A stretch of DNA of 9,849 nt from CAXMST01 sp032122625. Lineage in GTDB: Bacteria > Actinomycetota > Thermoleophilia > Solirubrobacterales > 70-9. The first letter of the stretch is position 1. Each line of letters begins with the position of its first letter. Below the pieces are notes generated by a model. That model made no database searches. It was not told the origin of the DNA and saw only the letters and a program-made list of their open reading frames with translations. The stretch lies in NCBI GenBank assembly GCA_032122625.1, contig JAQBGG010000032.1, positions 1-9,849 of the forward strand, read 5' to 3'. The translations under genes were made by a program, and so were the position numbers. This document shows, in pieces, positions 1 through 6,227 of this stretch.

Positions 1-1
1 G

Positions 2-259
2 CTCGGCGACGGATCCGACATCTTCGGCACCGCGGGCTCGGCGATCGACTACACGTTGATCGGTGCGACGACAATCCAATGGGTGCAGTTCGCCTCGATC
101 GTCGTCGGCCACGGGGTCGCCCTGGCCATCGGCCATGACCGCGCTCTGGCGACGTTCGGTAACAGCCGCGATGCATCCTGGTCTCAGATCTGGATGCTCG
201 CCGTGATGCTCATCTTCAGCACGCTCGGCCTCTACCTGTTGAGCCAGGCGAATGCGTGA
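2..259 (+). CDS. C-terminal end of polytopic membrane protein, fenitrothion hydrolase-like family (5' partial)
   Basis: The reading frame is open from the first bases of the window and ends at TGA 257-259, so only the last 85 residues are visible and the true start lies upstream. A membrane segment starts near GATTIQWVQFASIVVGHGVAL. A short loop with GHDRAL follows, then a second membrane helix near WMLAVMLIFSTLGLYLLSQ. From memory, the pattern WVQxASxVVGHxxxLxxxHDRAL...SQxWMLxVMxxF resembles the C-terminus of actinobacterial integral membrane proteins that databases label 'fenitrothion hydrolase'. That label is probably historical and should not be read as a proven pesticide-hydrolysing activity. 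The stop codon overlaps the start of the next small gene by 8 nt, so the two are probably co-translated. The membrane location is clear, the family moderately supported, and the physiological role unknown. Confidence 0.6.
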   Translation, partial: LGDGSDIFGTAGSAIDYTLIGATTIQWVQFASIVVGHGVALAIGHDRALATFGNSRDASWSQIWMLAVMLIFSTLGLYLLSQANA

Positions 260-428
260 GCCGAGCTCGCTGCTGCTGCTCGCCCACGCCGGCCACTGGT
301 CGGTCTGGGTGCTCTACAGCGTGCCGGTGCTGGCCGTGATCATCGCGATCGTTGTCAGTTCATTGCGAGCCCGGAGGCTCGATTCGGCGCCGCCGGCCGC
401 CGACGATGAGCCCGCCGACGAGGAGTAA
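252..428 (+). CDS. Small single-pass membrane protein, 58 aa, with HAGHW motif
   Basis: ATG 252-254 lies inside the end of the preceding gene (ATGCGTGA, 8-nt overlap) and the frame runs to TAA 426-428. The product has a short N-terminus, the motif AHAGHW at residues 11-16, and one hydrophobic helix at about 17-38 (VWVLYSVPVLAVIIAIVVSSL). A basic patch RARRL follows, then an acidic Ala/Pro/Asp/Glu-rich tail ending DEPADEE. By the positive-inside rule the tail should be cytoplasmic. The overlap, the shared strand and the strong helix argue that it is a real gene and possibly a partner subunit of the upstream membrane protein. The HAGHW histidines could bind metal, but that is speculation. I recognise no named family. 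Confidence 0.65.
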   Translation: MREPSSLLLLAHAGHWSVWVLYSVPVLAVIIAIVVSSLRARRLDSAPPAADDEPADEE

Positions 429-488
429 GCGCAGGGGTGAATCCGGCGCCGAGCGAGCCCCAGGGCGGGATCGAGCCGGAATCCACGC
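429..488. other. Convergent intergenic spacer
   Basis: This is a 60-bp gap between the converging small membrane protein gene and the lipoprotein gene. It holds only a very short GC hairpin candidate (GCCC-CA-GGGC, around 454-463) with no T-run. I cannot call a terminator or any other element here. Confidence 0.4.
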
Positions 489-917
489 CTAGCCGTCGGG
501 GCTGCTCTCGATCGCCGCCAGGGAGGCAGCCTGGCTCCGCGTCCGGGCCCGGTCGAGCCCGGTGAAGCGGAGAACCGTGTTTGCGGCACGGAAGCAGATG
601 AACGAGATCGCAGACTCGCAGCGCGTGAACTCCGCTCGGGCCTGATCGGCGTCGCCGAGGATCACGACGGCGCCCGCCGCCTCCTCCACGCCCGGGCCGC
701 TGGATTTGGCGCCGGCGAAGCCGACCACGCGAACCTCAACGTCCTCGTCGATGCTGGGCAGGCTCTCGCCCAGCACGAGACCCGCTCCCACCGCGTTCAG
801 GTCGGAGACGACCCCTTCGGCGTCGTATCCCCGCTCGCCTGAGCATCCGGCCATCGCCGAGATCGCGAGGACAACGACGACGGCCCACCCTGGACGCTGG
901 TTCAGTCGGCTCGCCAT
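489..917 (-). CDS. Small predicted lipoprotein of unknown function, 142 aa
   Basis: The chosen start is the ATG read from complement 917. It is followed by a lipoprotein-type signal: a few basic residues (ASRLNQR), a hydrophobic stretch WAVVVVLAISA at about 11-21, and a lipobox-like MAGC with the lipidated Cys at residue 25. The mature part is about 118 residues and contains two further cysteines in RCESAISFICF. It has alternating hydrophobic segments (VEVRVVGFAG, GAVVILGDA) and no motif I recognise. A longer reading frame exists upstream but would overlap the end of the Fur-family gene. The ATG at 917 also has a TACGAT box exactly 7 nt upstream, which supports it. It lies 40 bp downstream of zur on the same strand, so it could share its transcript or use its own promoter. 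A link to zinc would be inference from position only. Confidence 0.68.
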   Translation of the reverse strand: MASRLNQRPGWAVVVVLAISAMAGCSGERGYDAEGVVSDLNAVGAGLVLGESLPSIDEDVEVRVVGFAGAKSSGPGVEEAAGAVVILGDADQARAEFTRCESAISFICFRAANTVLRFTGLDRARTRSQAASLAAIESSPDG

Positions 918-924
918 CGGCTTG

Positions 925-930
925 ATCGTA
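925..930 (-). promoter_or_regulatory. Candidate -10 box of a leaderless promoter for the lipoprotein gene
   Basis: Read on the - strand, TACGAT (930 to 925) is followed by exactly 7 nt (CAAGCCG) and then the ATG at 917. That places the expected transcription start on the A of the start codon. There is no Shine-Dalgarno sequence and no good -35 hexamer at the usual distance. The same layout recurs at other genes in the window. Confidence 0.45.
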
Positions 931-957
931 ACCCCAGCGGCCGCGCGGGCCTCGGGC

Positions 958-1425
958 TCAACCGGCTTGGCAGTCTTCACAGATGCCGTGCAAAGTGATG
1001 TCGTGGGCCTCGATCAGGAACGAGGTCTGGTCGCTGATTGCGTGGACCGCGCGCTCGAGGCTCGGATCGGAGAACGCGACCGTCCGGCCGCAGCCGTCGC
1101 AGACGATGTGGTGGTGGTGCTCCCCGTCGGGCAGCACCAGCTCGAAGCGAGCGGGGCCGTCGGCGAGGGCGACCTTGTGCAGCAGCCCGAGCTCCGAGAG
1201 CAGCGCCAGTGCACGGTAGACGCTCGCGGTTCCCGCGCGCTTGTCCTGCAGACGTAACCGCGCCGCTACATCGTCTGCCTCCAGGCAGCCGCCCTCGGCA
1301 CCGAGTAGCTCGATCACGGCGGTCCGGGCCTCACCCGCCCGATAGCCGCGTGCCGTGAGCTCAGCAAGGGCTCGGCTGGTCCAGGCGGACCCGGGGGTTG
1401 TTCCGTCCTGATCGTCGACCGGCAT
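958..1425 (-). CDS. zur: Fur-family metalloregulator, probably zinc uptake regulator Zur
   Basis: The protein is 155 aa, a normal Fur-family length, starting at ATG 1425. A TTG at 1452 would add nine residues but would run to within 1 bp of the operator palindrome, so I prefer the ATG. The N-terminal winged helix ends in the DNA-reading segment AGTASVYRALALLSELGLLHKV at about 64-85. The dimerisation and metal domain carries HHHH (103-106) with two CxxC pairs, C109/C112 in CDGC and C149/C152 in CEDC. Those pairs are the usual structural zinc site. H141 and H146 sit just before the last pair. Fur-family proteins act as metal-loaded dimeric repressors. Fur, Mur and Zur cannot be told apart with certainty from motifs, but divergence from a znuACB operon across a Fur/Zur-type palindrome makes zinc the likely signal. 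Autoregulation is likely, because the palindrome lies 29-47 bp upstream of the start. Confidence 0.85.
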   Translation of the reverse strand: MPVDDQDGTTPGSAWTSRALAELTARGYRAGEARTAVIELLGAEGGCLEADDVAARLRLQDKRAGTASVYRALALLSELGLLHKVALADGPARFELVLPDGEHHHHIVCDGCGRTVAFSDPSLERAVHAISDQTSFLIEAHDITLHGICEDCQAG

Positions 1426-1433
1426 CGTCCTGA

Positions 1434-1439
1434 ATCGTA
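1434..1439 (-). promoter_or_regulatory. Candidate -10 box for zur
   Basis: On the - strand TACGAT (1439 to 1434) lies 8 nt before the ATG at 1425, so the transcript would be leaderless or nearly so. The position where a -35 element would sit falls within the palindrome at 1454-1472, so a bound repressor would block this promoter. The -35 match itself is poor. Confidence 0.4.
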
Positions 1440-1453
1440 GCTGGGGAAACAAT

Positions 1454-1472
1454 AATGAGAATCCTTCTCATT
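1454..1472. promoter_or_regulatory. Fur/Zur-type operator palindrome between zur and znuA
   Basis: The sequence AATGAGAATCCTTCTCATT has two perfect 8-bp arms (AATGAGAA / TTCTCATT) around a 3-bp centre. It is an AT-rich island in GC-rich DNA, placed in the only divergent gap between a Fur-family gene and a metal importer. Its length and arm layout match Fur-family boxes, and it resembles the actinobacterial Zur-type pattern AATGAAAATnATTTTCATT, quoted from memory. It overlaps the candidate -35 of znuA and the -35 region of zur, so one dimer (or two) could repress both directions. Confidence 0.8.
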
Positions 1473-1483
1473 TACTCTATGAT
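1455..1483 (+). promoter_or_regulatory. Candidate promoter of znuACB
   Basis: A -10-like TATGAT at 1478-1483 (one mismatch to TATAAT) has a 17-bp spacer to ATGAGA at 1455-1460, a 4/6 match to TTGACA. The -35 is part of the operator palindrome. The expected start near 1490 would give a leader of about 30 nt that includes the AAAGGA ribosome-binding site at 1506-1511. A regulated promoter with a conventional leader contrasts with the leaderless starts elsewhere in the window. Confidence 0.55.
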
Positions 1484-1519
1484 CCTCCGGCCGCGGTGCT
1501 GCAGCAAAGGATGAACCCG

Positions 1520-2428
1520 ATGAACCCGATGACCTTGACGAACCGACGGCCCCGTCACCGGTCCCTCGCCGCGTTGGTGGGCTTGCCGGCCGTGGCGGTC
1601 GCAGTGCTGTCGCTCGGGGCCTGCGGATCCGGGGCTGCAGGCTCCGATCAGCGCCTGATGGTCACGGCGACGACCTCGATCGCAGCCGACATCGTCGCCC
1701 GGGTCGGCGGCGACGATGTCGATGTCGTCCAGTTGGTGCCCGACGGCGCCAGCCCGCACAGCTACGCGCCCAGCGCCCGCGAGCAGCAGGAGTTGGCCGA
1801 GAGCGCCCTCGTCGTCTACTTCTCGCCGGGGCTCGAGCAGAGCCTGCCGATCGACCAGGCGGCAGAGACCTTCGCCTTTGCCGACCACACCGGCGGCATC
1901 GACGGCGCCGACGCCGACCCGCACGTCTGGCTCGACCCGACCCTGATCGCGGCGGCGGTCCCCGACCTCGCAGTGGCCCTGGCCGAGCTCGATCCCGAAC
2001 ACGCCGCCGCGTTCCGCCGCCGCGCCAGGGCCTACGCGGGCGAGCTCGGGGCGCTCGACCGGCAGCTGCAGGAGATGGTTGCCTCCGTCCCCGTCTCGCG
2101 GCGCAAGCTCGTCACGTCCCATGATCTGATCGGTTACTTCGCTGCGCGCTACGGCTTCAAGGTGGTCGGGGCTCCGTTCGGTAGCTCACCCGAGGCGGAG
2201 GCGAGCGCCGGTGCCCTGGCGGAGCTGATCGATCGAATCGAGGCCGAGGGTGTACCGGCGGTATTCGCCCAACAGGGCGACGATCCCGAGGTCTTGCGAC
2301 GGGTGGCCGAGGAGGCCGGCGTGGCCGTGGTCGACGATCTCGCGCTGGAGTCGCTCGGCGGGGTCGGGAGCTACGAGCAGATGATGCGGACCGCGACTGA
2401 GAAGATCACCGCCGCCCTCGGGGCCTGA
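1520..2428 (+). CDS. znuA: Zinc ABC transporter substrate-binding lipoprotein ZnuA (cluster A-I / SBP_bac_9 family)
   Basis: This is the extracytoplasmic, membrane-anchored receptor that captures zinc and hands it to the ZnuB permease. With the ATG at 1520 the protein is 302 aa. It has a basic N-terminus (TNRRPRHR), a hydrophobic signal and a clear lipobox LGAC with lipidated Cys35. Three metal-ligand histidines sit in the expected family contexts: H80 in GASPHSYAP, H135 in DPHVWLDP, and H201 in VTSHDLIGYFAARYGF. Histidine at the third position favours zinc over manganese, where Glu is common. The His-rich loop of enterobacterial ZnuA is replaced by a short acidic stretch (DHTGGIDGADAD). The usual Glu after the 'FA/FT' strand reads QQ here (VFAQQGDDPEV). 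The start was chosen because AAAGGA at 1506-1511 lies 8 nt upstream. In-frame alternatives are GTG 1496, ATG 1511 and ATG 1529. It is the first gene of a three-gene operon and is probably Zur-repressed. Confidence 0.9.
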   Translation: MNPMTLTNRRPRHRSLAALVGLPAVAVAVLSLGACGSGAAGSDQRLMVTATTSIAADIVARVGGDDVDVVQLVPDGASPHSYAPSAREQQELAESALVVYFSPGLEQSLPIDQAAETFAFADHTGGIDGADADPHVWLDPTLIAAAVPDLAVALAELDPEHAAAFRRRARAYAGELGALDRQLQEMVASVPVSRRKLVTSHDLIGYFAARYGFKVVGAPFGSSPEAEASAGALAELIDRIEAEGVPAVFAQQGDDPEVLRRVAEEAGVAVVDDLALESLGGVGSYEQMMRTATEKITAALGA

Positions 2429-2431
2429 GCG

Positions 2432-3229
2432 ATGGAGGAGCCGCTCGAGAACGTCGCTGCTCCACCCTCCGCGGCTCATGTCGGCATGGCGCTCTGCGCC
2501 CACCGCCTCAGCGCGGGCTACGGTGGGGATACGGCGCTGGAGGAGGTCGACCTGGAGGTTCCCTACGGGGTCTCGGTCGCGGTGCTCGGGCCGAACGGCT
2601 CGGGCAAGAGCTCGCTGTTCGCGGCCGCGGTTGGGCTCCTCCGGCCCAGCGCCGGCTCGGTCGGAGTGGGGGAGCGCGGTATCGCCTGGCTGCCGCAGCA
2701 GCTGAACGTCGATTCGACCTTTCCCGTTACGGTCGAGGACGTTGTCCGGATGGGCCGCTGGGGCCGCGGGCGCTGGCTGCGACGCCTCGACCGCGAGGAC
2801 CGCCGACGGGTCGACGAGGCGATGTCGGCGCTCGGCGTCGCCGATCTCAGCGGCCGGCGGCTGCACTCTCTTTCCGGCGGCCAGCGCCAGCGCGCGCTGC
2901 TGGCGCCGGTGATGGCGCATGACGCGGGCCTGATCCTTCTCGATGAGCCGCTGACCGGTGTTGACCGGCCCACGGGCGAGGCGATCGGCGATCTGATCTC
3001 GCGCTGGAGGGACGAGGGCCGCGCGGTGATGGTTGCCACCCACGACCTCGAGTCCGCGGCGCGCGATTACGATCGCGTGATCGCGCTGAACCGGCGGGTC
3101 ATCGCCTACGGCGAGCCGGCTGCGGTCTGCACCGAGCAGGTCCTGCGCCAAACTTTCAGCGGTCATCTCGCGCGGCTCGACGGCGAGGATCTCGTCGACA
3201 CCTCCCACCAGCACCCAGGGGCGGCATAG
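2432..3229 (+). CDS. znuC: Zinc ABC transporter ATP-binding protein ZnuC
   Basis: This cytoplasmic ATPase of the zinc importer has 265 aa and all the diagnostic ABC motifs in order. Walker A GPNGSGKSS is at 53-61 and the Q-loop Gln89 is in LPQQ. The signature LSGGQRQR is at 147-154, Walker B LILLDEP at 167-173, and the H-loop His204 in ATHDL. The core beginning near ALCAHRLSAGYGG is preceded by about 20 extra Ala/Pro-rich residues, so the ATG at 2487 (GMALC) is a possible later start. I kept 2432 because it lies only 3 bp after the znuA stop, as expected in an operon. The C-terminus carries a short tail with two histidines (SHQHPGAA). The closest relatives should be the ATPases of Mn/Zn/Fe-type (ABC-3) importers. 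Confidence 0.92.
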   Translation: MEEPLENVAAPPSAAHVGMALCAHRLSAGYGGDTALEEVDLEVPYGVSVAVLGPNGSGKSSLFAAAVGLLRPSAGSVGVGERGIAWLPQQLNVDSTFPVTVEDVVRMGRWGRGRWLRRLDREDRRRVDEAMSALGVADLSGRRLHSLSGGQRQRALLAPVMAHDAGLILLDEPLTGVDRPTGEAIGDLISRWRDEGRAVMVATHDLESAARDYDRVIALNRRVIAYGEPAAVCTEQVLRQTFSGHLARLDGEDLVDTSHQHPGAA

Positions 3230-4111
3230 ATGAGTGCCGAGGCCACCGCGACGGCGGCGCTTGGATTGCTCGGGCCGATCACGGAGCCCTTCCAGTCCGA
3301 GTTCATCCGCACCGGTGCCGCGGCCTCGATCATCGTCGGCGTGCTTTGCGGGGCGGTCGGTGTCCTCGTCGTCGTCCGCGGCATGGCTTTGCTGGCCGAC
3401 TCCTACGCTCACGGCGTTCTGCCCGGGGTCGCGATTGCCGTGCTGCTGACGACCGCGAACGCCGACCCCTCACAGATCGCCGTGCTGGCGGGCGGCCTCG
3501 CGGGCGGCCTGGTCACCGCTGCGGGCACGACCTTGATCCTGCGCCGCAGCGGCCTCAAGGAGGACACAGCCGCAGCGGTGATGTTCGTCTTCATGCTCGC
3601 GCTCGGTGTCGTCCTCATCTCCCGGGTCAGCAACTTCGCCGTCGACCTGACCGCCTTCCTGTTCGGTGATGTGCTCAGCGTCGATGCATCCGAGTTGCCG
3701 TTGACCGCCGCCCTCGCCGCCGCAGTGCTGGCCGCCTTCGGGCTTCTCTACCGGCCGATCGTCCTCGTCAGCTTCGATCGCCGCAGGGCCGCCGCAGCCG
3801 GACTTCGAGTCGATCGGGTCGAGCTTGCGATGATGATTCTGCTTGCCTTCGCGGTCGTGATCGGGTTTCGCGTAGTCGGGGCACTGCTCGTGCTCGGGCT
3901 GCTGATAGCCCCACCCGCCGCGGCAGCGATGGTCACCCGCCGGCTTCCCTCGATGATCGCCGTCTCGGCTCTGATCGCGGCAGTCAGTGGGCCGCTCGGC
4001 CTCTTGCTCTCCTGGCACCTGGAGGTCGCGGCCGGTGCGTCGATCGTGCTGGTTGCAGTGGGGATCTCACTGCTGCTGATCGCGCTGCGGCCTCGCGGCA
4101 GTCTCGCCTGA
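3230..4111 (+). CDS. znuB: Zinc ABC transporter permease ZnuB (ABC-3 family)
   Basis: This integral membrane permease forms the zinc channel with ZnuC on its cytoplasmic face. It is 293 aa, usual for the family, and very hydrophobic. Seven to eight helices can be placed at about 28-49, 60-77, 83-104, 115-134, 155-176, 197-229, 240-262 and 267-287. Family landmarks are ADSYAHGVLPGVA at 56-68 (compare the usual DALSHAVLPG), LKEDTAAAVMFVFMLALGVVL at 109-129, and VVGALLVLGLLIAPPAAA near 215-232. The ATG follows the znuC TAG stop directly with no gap, and AGGGGCGG just upstream can serve as ribosome-binding site. It is the last gene of the znuACB operon. No convincing terminator follows it. Confidence 0.92.
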   Translation: MSAEATATAALGLLGPITEPFQSEFIRTGAAASIIVGVLCGAVGVLVVVRGMALLADSYAHGVLPGVAIAVLLTTANADPSQIAVLAGGLAGGLVTAAGTTLILRRSGLKEDTAAAVMFVFMLALGVVLISRVSNFAVDLTAFLFGDVLSVDASELPLTAALAAAVLAAFGLLYRPIVLVSFDRRRAAAAGLRVDRVELAMMILLAFAVVIGFRVVGALLVLGLLIAPPAAAAMVTRRLPSMIAVSALIAAVSGPLGLLLSWHLEVAAGASIVLVAVGISLLLIALRPRGSLA

Positions 4112-4156
4112 GCCTTACACAGGCCGAGGTCCGCGGTGTGGATCAGGCCGGCGCGA

Positions 4157-4162
4157 TACGGT
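4157..4162 (+). promoter_or_regulatory. Candidate -10 box of a leaderless promoter for the quinone oxidoreductase gene
   Basis: TACGGT (within GATACGGT) is followed by exactly 7 nt (GGCCCCG) and the ATG at 4170, which puts the predicted transcription start on the start codon. No purine-rich Shine-Dalgarno and no clear -35 are visible. The spacer between znuB and this gene (58 bp) is otherwise featureless, apart from a weak 5-bp stem (GCCTG/CAGGC) just after znuB. Confidence 0.45.
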
Positions 4163-4169
4163 GGCCCCG

Positions 4170-5147
4170 ATGCGCGCGCTAGTTCTCAATCGGACCGACG
4201 GCCCCGAGGCCCTCGAACCGGCAGAGATGGCGGCGCCGGAACCGCAGGAGGGGAATCTCCTGATCGAGGTGCGGGCCGCGGGCGTCTCATTTCCGGATCT
4301 TCTCCTGACCAGGGGCGAGTACCAACTCAAACCCGAGCCGCCGTTCGTTCCCGGCGTCGAGTCCGCCGGGGTGGTGAGCTGGGCGCCGGAGGGGTCAGGT
4401 TTCTCCGTCGGCGATCGGGTGATGGCAATGACCATGCTCGGCGCTTTCGCCGAGGTCGTCAGCGCGGCACTGCCGATGTGCTTCCCGATCCCCGCTGGGC
4501 TGAATTTCGAGCAGGCTGCCGGGTTCATCATGAACTACCACACGGCTCATTTCGCGCTCGCCAGGCGTGGGCGTCTGGCGGCCGGAGAGACGCTCCTGGT
4601 GCACGGTGCAGCCGGGGGAGTCGGCACCGCGGCCGTGCAGGTGGGCAAGGGCCTAGGTGCCCGGGTCCTGGCTGTGGTCAGCTCCGAGGAAAAGGCTGCG
4701 ATCGCGTCGGAAGCCGGTGCAGACGAGCTGCTGCAATCGGGCGAGGACTGGGTAGCGGCCGCGAAGGAGTTGACCGATGGGCGCGGGGTGGACGTGGTCT
4801 TCGACCCGGTCGGGGGCGAGCGTCTCGAATCCTCGCCCCGCTGCATGGCGCCCGAGGGCCGCCTGCTCGTGATCGGCTTCGCCGAGGGCTCGATCCCTTC
4901 ACTGGCCGCAAACCGGATCCTGCTCCGCAACATCGACGTCGTCGGTGTCAACTGGGGCGGCTTCTTGCCCAACGATCCAGCGCTCCCGGCCGCCACCCAC
5001 GAAGCCCTGAGCGCGATGGCCGAGGCCGGCCACGTCAATCCGGTCGTCGGCCGCAGCTACCCGCTCGAGCAGGCTGCCGAGGCGCTCGCCGACCTTGACG
5101 GCCGTCGCGCCCGCGGCAAGCTCGTCCTCTCGATCAGCTCTGACTGA
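4170..5147 (+). CDS. NADPH:quinone oxidoreductase, zinc-independent MDR (alcohol dehydrogenase-like) family
   Basis: The protein is a 325-aa medium-chain dehydrogenase/reductase of the quinone oxidoreductase type, which transfers hydride from NADPH to quinones or activated alkenes. The N-terminal GroES-like domain includes MRALVL, VRAAGVSFPDLLLTRGEY (34-51), PFVPGVESAGVV (58-69) and FSVGDRVMAM (78-87). The Rossmann domain carries VHGAAGGVGTAAVQ (144-157). Later landmarks are GRGVDVVFDPVGG (204-216) and a terminal ARGKLVLSI (314-322). The catalytic and structural zinc ligands of true alcohol dehydrogenases are missing, as expected for this branch. NADPH preference and the natural substrate cannot be read from sequence. 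The start was moved from GTG 4161 to ATG 4170 because MRALVL is the usual family N-terminus and a -10 box overlaps the GTG. It converges with the LLM oxidoreductase gene 29 bp away. Confidence 0.88.
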   Translation: MRALVLNRTDGPEALEPAEMAAPEPQEGNLLIEVRAAGVSFPDLLLTRGEYQLKPEPPFVPGVESAGVVSWAPEGSGFSVGDRVMAMTMLGAFAEVVSAALPMCFPIPAGLNFEQAAGFIMNYHTAHFALARRGRLAAGETLLVHGAAGGVGTAAVQVGKGLGARVLAVVSSEEKAAIASEAGADELLQSGEDWVAAAKELTDGRGVDVVFDPVGGERLESSPRCMAPEGRLLVIGFAEGSIPSLAANRILLRNIDVVGVNWGGFLPNDPALPAATHEALSAMAEAGHVNPVVGRSYPLEQAAEALADLDGRRARGKLVLSISSD

Positions 5148-5176
5148 CCGCTGGCCTCTGGGTCTGGGCGCGCTGC

Positions 5177-6220
5177 TCAGTCGTCGGCGACGAGCTCGGC
5201 AGCGGTTCGGAGCAGGTTCGCGTCGCCCTGGATCAAGAGCGTGGTGACCACCGACTCGCGCCACTTGGCGAGGTCGTCGGTGATTTTCTCCCTTGGCCCG
5301 ATCAGCGACATCGCGTCGATCAGATCGAAGGGGATCTTCGCGCCTGCCTCATCCTTCTTCCCGTCCAGGTAGAGATCCTGGATCTCGAGGATCTCCTTCT
5401 CGTAGCCCATCCGGATCGGGACATTGGCGTGGAAGTTCTTGCCCTTCGCCCCCATGCCACCGAAGTAGAGTGCGTAGAAAGGCCGCAGAGCATCGGCGCA
5501 CTGCTGGACGTCGTCGGCGACGATCATCGGCACCATGCAGGCGACCTCGAAATCTTCTGAGCTGCGCCGGGCTCCTTCGCGCCCCCAGCCCTCCTCCAAT
5601 GACGGCATATAGATGTCCTGGTGGGTCGGTGAGAAGAGCATCGACATCCAGCCGTCGCAGAGCTCGGCGCAGAGCGCGATGTTCTTCGGGCCCTCGCAGC
5701 CGAGGAAGATCGGGATGTCCTCGCGCACGGGGTGGATCGCAGATTTCAACGGCTTGCCGAGTCCGGTGCCGCCGGGCATCGGCAGCGGGTAGTGCGGGCC
5801 ATCGTTGGTGACCGGACCCTTGCGCGCCCAGATGTCGCGCATCACGCCTATGTACTCACGGGTGCGGGCGAGCGGCTTCTCGAACGGCATCCCGTACCAG
5901 CCCTCGACCACCTGCGGCCCCGAGACACCGATGCCGAGGATGAAGCGGCCACCTGAGAGGTGGTCGATCGTCATCGCGGCCATCGCCGCCGCTGCCGGTG
6001 GGCGCGCGGACATCTGCATGATCGCCGTGCCCAGGCGCATGTTCTTGGTCTCCGACCCCCACCAAGCGAGCGGAGAGACACAATCGGAGCCGTACGCCTC
6101 CGAGGTCCACATCGAATCGAAGCCGAGCCGCTCCGCCTCGGCGACCAGGTCCTCGATGCCGGGTGGCGGTCCGCCGGCCCAGTAGCCGGTATTCAGTCCG
6201 AGTTTCAGGTCCTTCGCCAT
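5177..6220 (-). CDS. LLM-class (luciferase-like) oxidoreductase, probably F420-dependent
   Basis: This 347-aa protein of the bacterial luciferase-like TIM-barrel superfamily is of the actinobacterial type that uses reduced coenzyme F420 (FMN is the alternative). Visible family features are LKLGLNTGYW at 5-14 and AERLGFDSMWTSEAYGSD at 29-46. NMRLGTAIMQMSARPPAAAAMAAMTIDHLSGGRFILGIG spans 60-98. GVSGPQVVEGWYGMPF at 98-113 contains the segment that forms the non-prolyl cis peptide in this family. TREYIGVMRDIW at 120-131 and a late LCDGWM at 187-192 are also present. The substrate is unknown, and paralogues are usually numerous in F420-using actinobacteria. The ATG at 6220 is supported by the family N-terminus and by TAGGGT 7 nt upstream. 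It is on the same strand as sufD, 126 bp downstream, with its own candidate promoter, so it is probably not part of the SUF operon. Confidence 0.88.
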   Translation of the reverse strand: MAKDLKLGLNTGYWAGGPPPGIEDLVAEAERLGFDSMWTSEAYGSDCVSPLAWWGSETKNMRLGTAIMQMSARPPAAAAMAAMTIDHLSGGRFILGIGVSGPQVVEGWYGMPFEKPLARTREYIGVMRDIWARKGPVTNDGPHYPLPMPGGTGLGKPLKSAIHPVREDIPIFLGCEGPKNIALCAELCDGWMSMLFSPTHQDIYMPSLEEGWGREGARRSSEDFEVACMVPMIVADDVQQCADALRPFYALYFGGMGAKGKNFHANVPIRMGYEKEILEIQDLYLDGKKDEAGAKIPFDLIDAMSLIGPREKITDDLAKWRESVVTTLLIQGDANLLRTAAELVADD

Positions 6221-6227
6221 CGATCGA

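Noticed and set aside
1426..1452. TTG start at 1452 for zur
   Set aside because: It would place the start codon 2 nt from the operator palindrome and leave no room for the TACGAT promoter box. The ATG at 1425 gives a normal Fur-family length.
2186..3412. 408-aa open frame on the - strand
   Set aside because: It is antisense to znuA, znuC and znuB, crosses three gene boundaries, and has an R/A/D/G-rich translation typical of a codon-bias shadow.
4105..4125. Possible terminator after znuB (GCCTG...CAGGC)
   Set aside because: The stem is only 5 bp with a 9-nt loop and no T-run, which is within chance in this GC content.
4136..5098. 320-aa + strand frame overlapping the quinone oxidoreductase
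   Set aside because: It is an Arg/Gly-rich out-of-frame shadow. The alternative frame gives a complete MDR-family protein.
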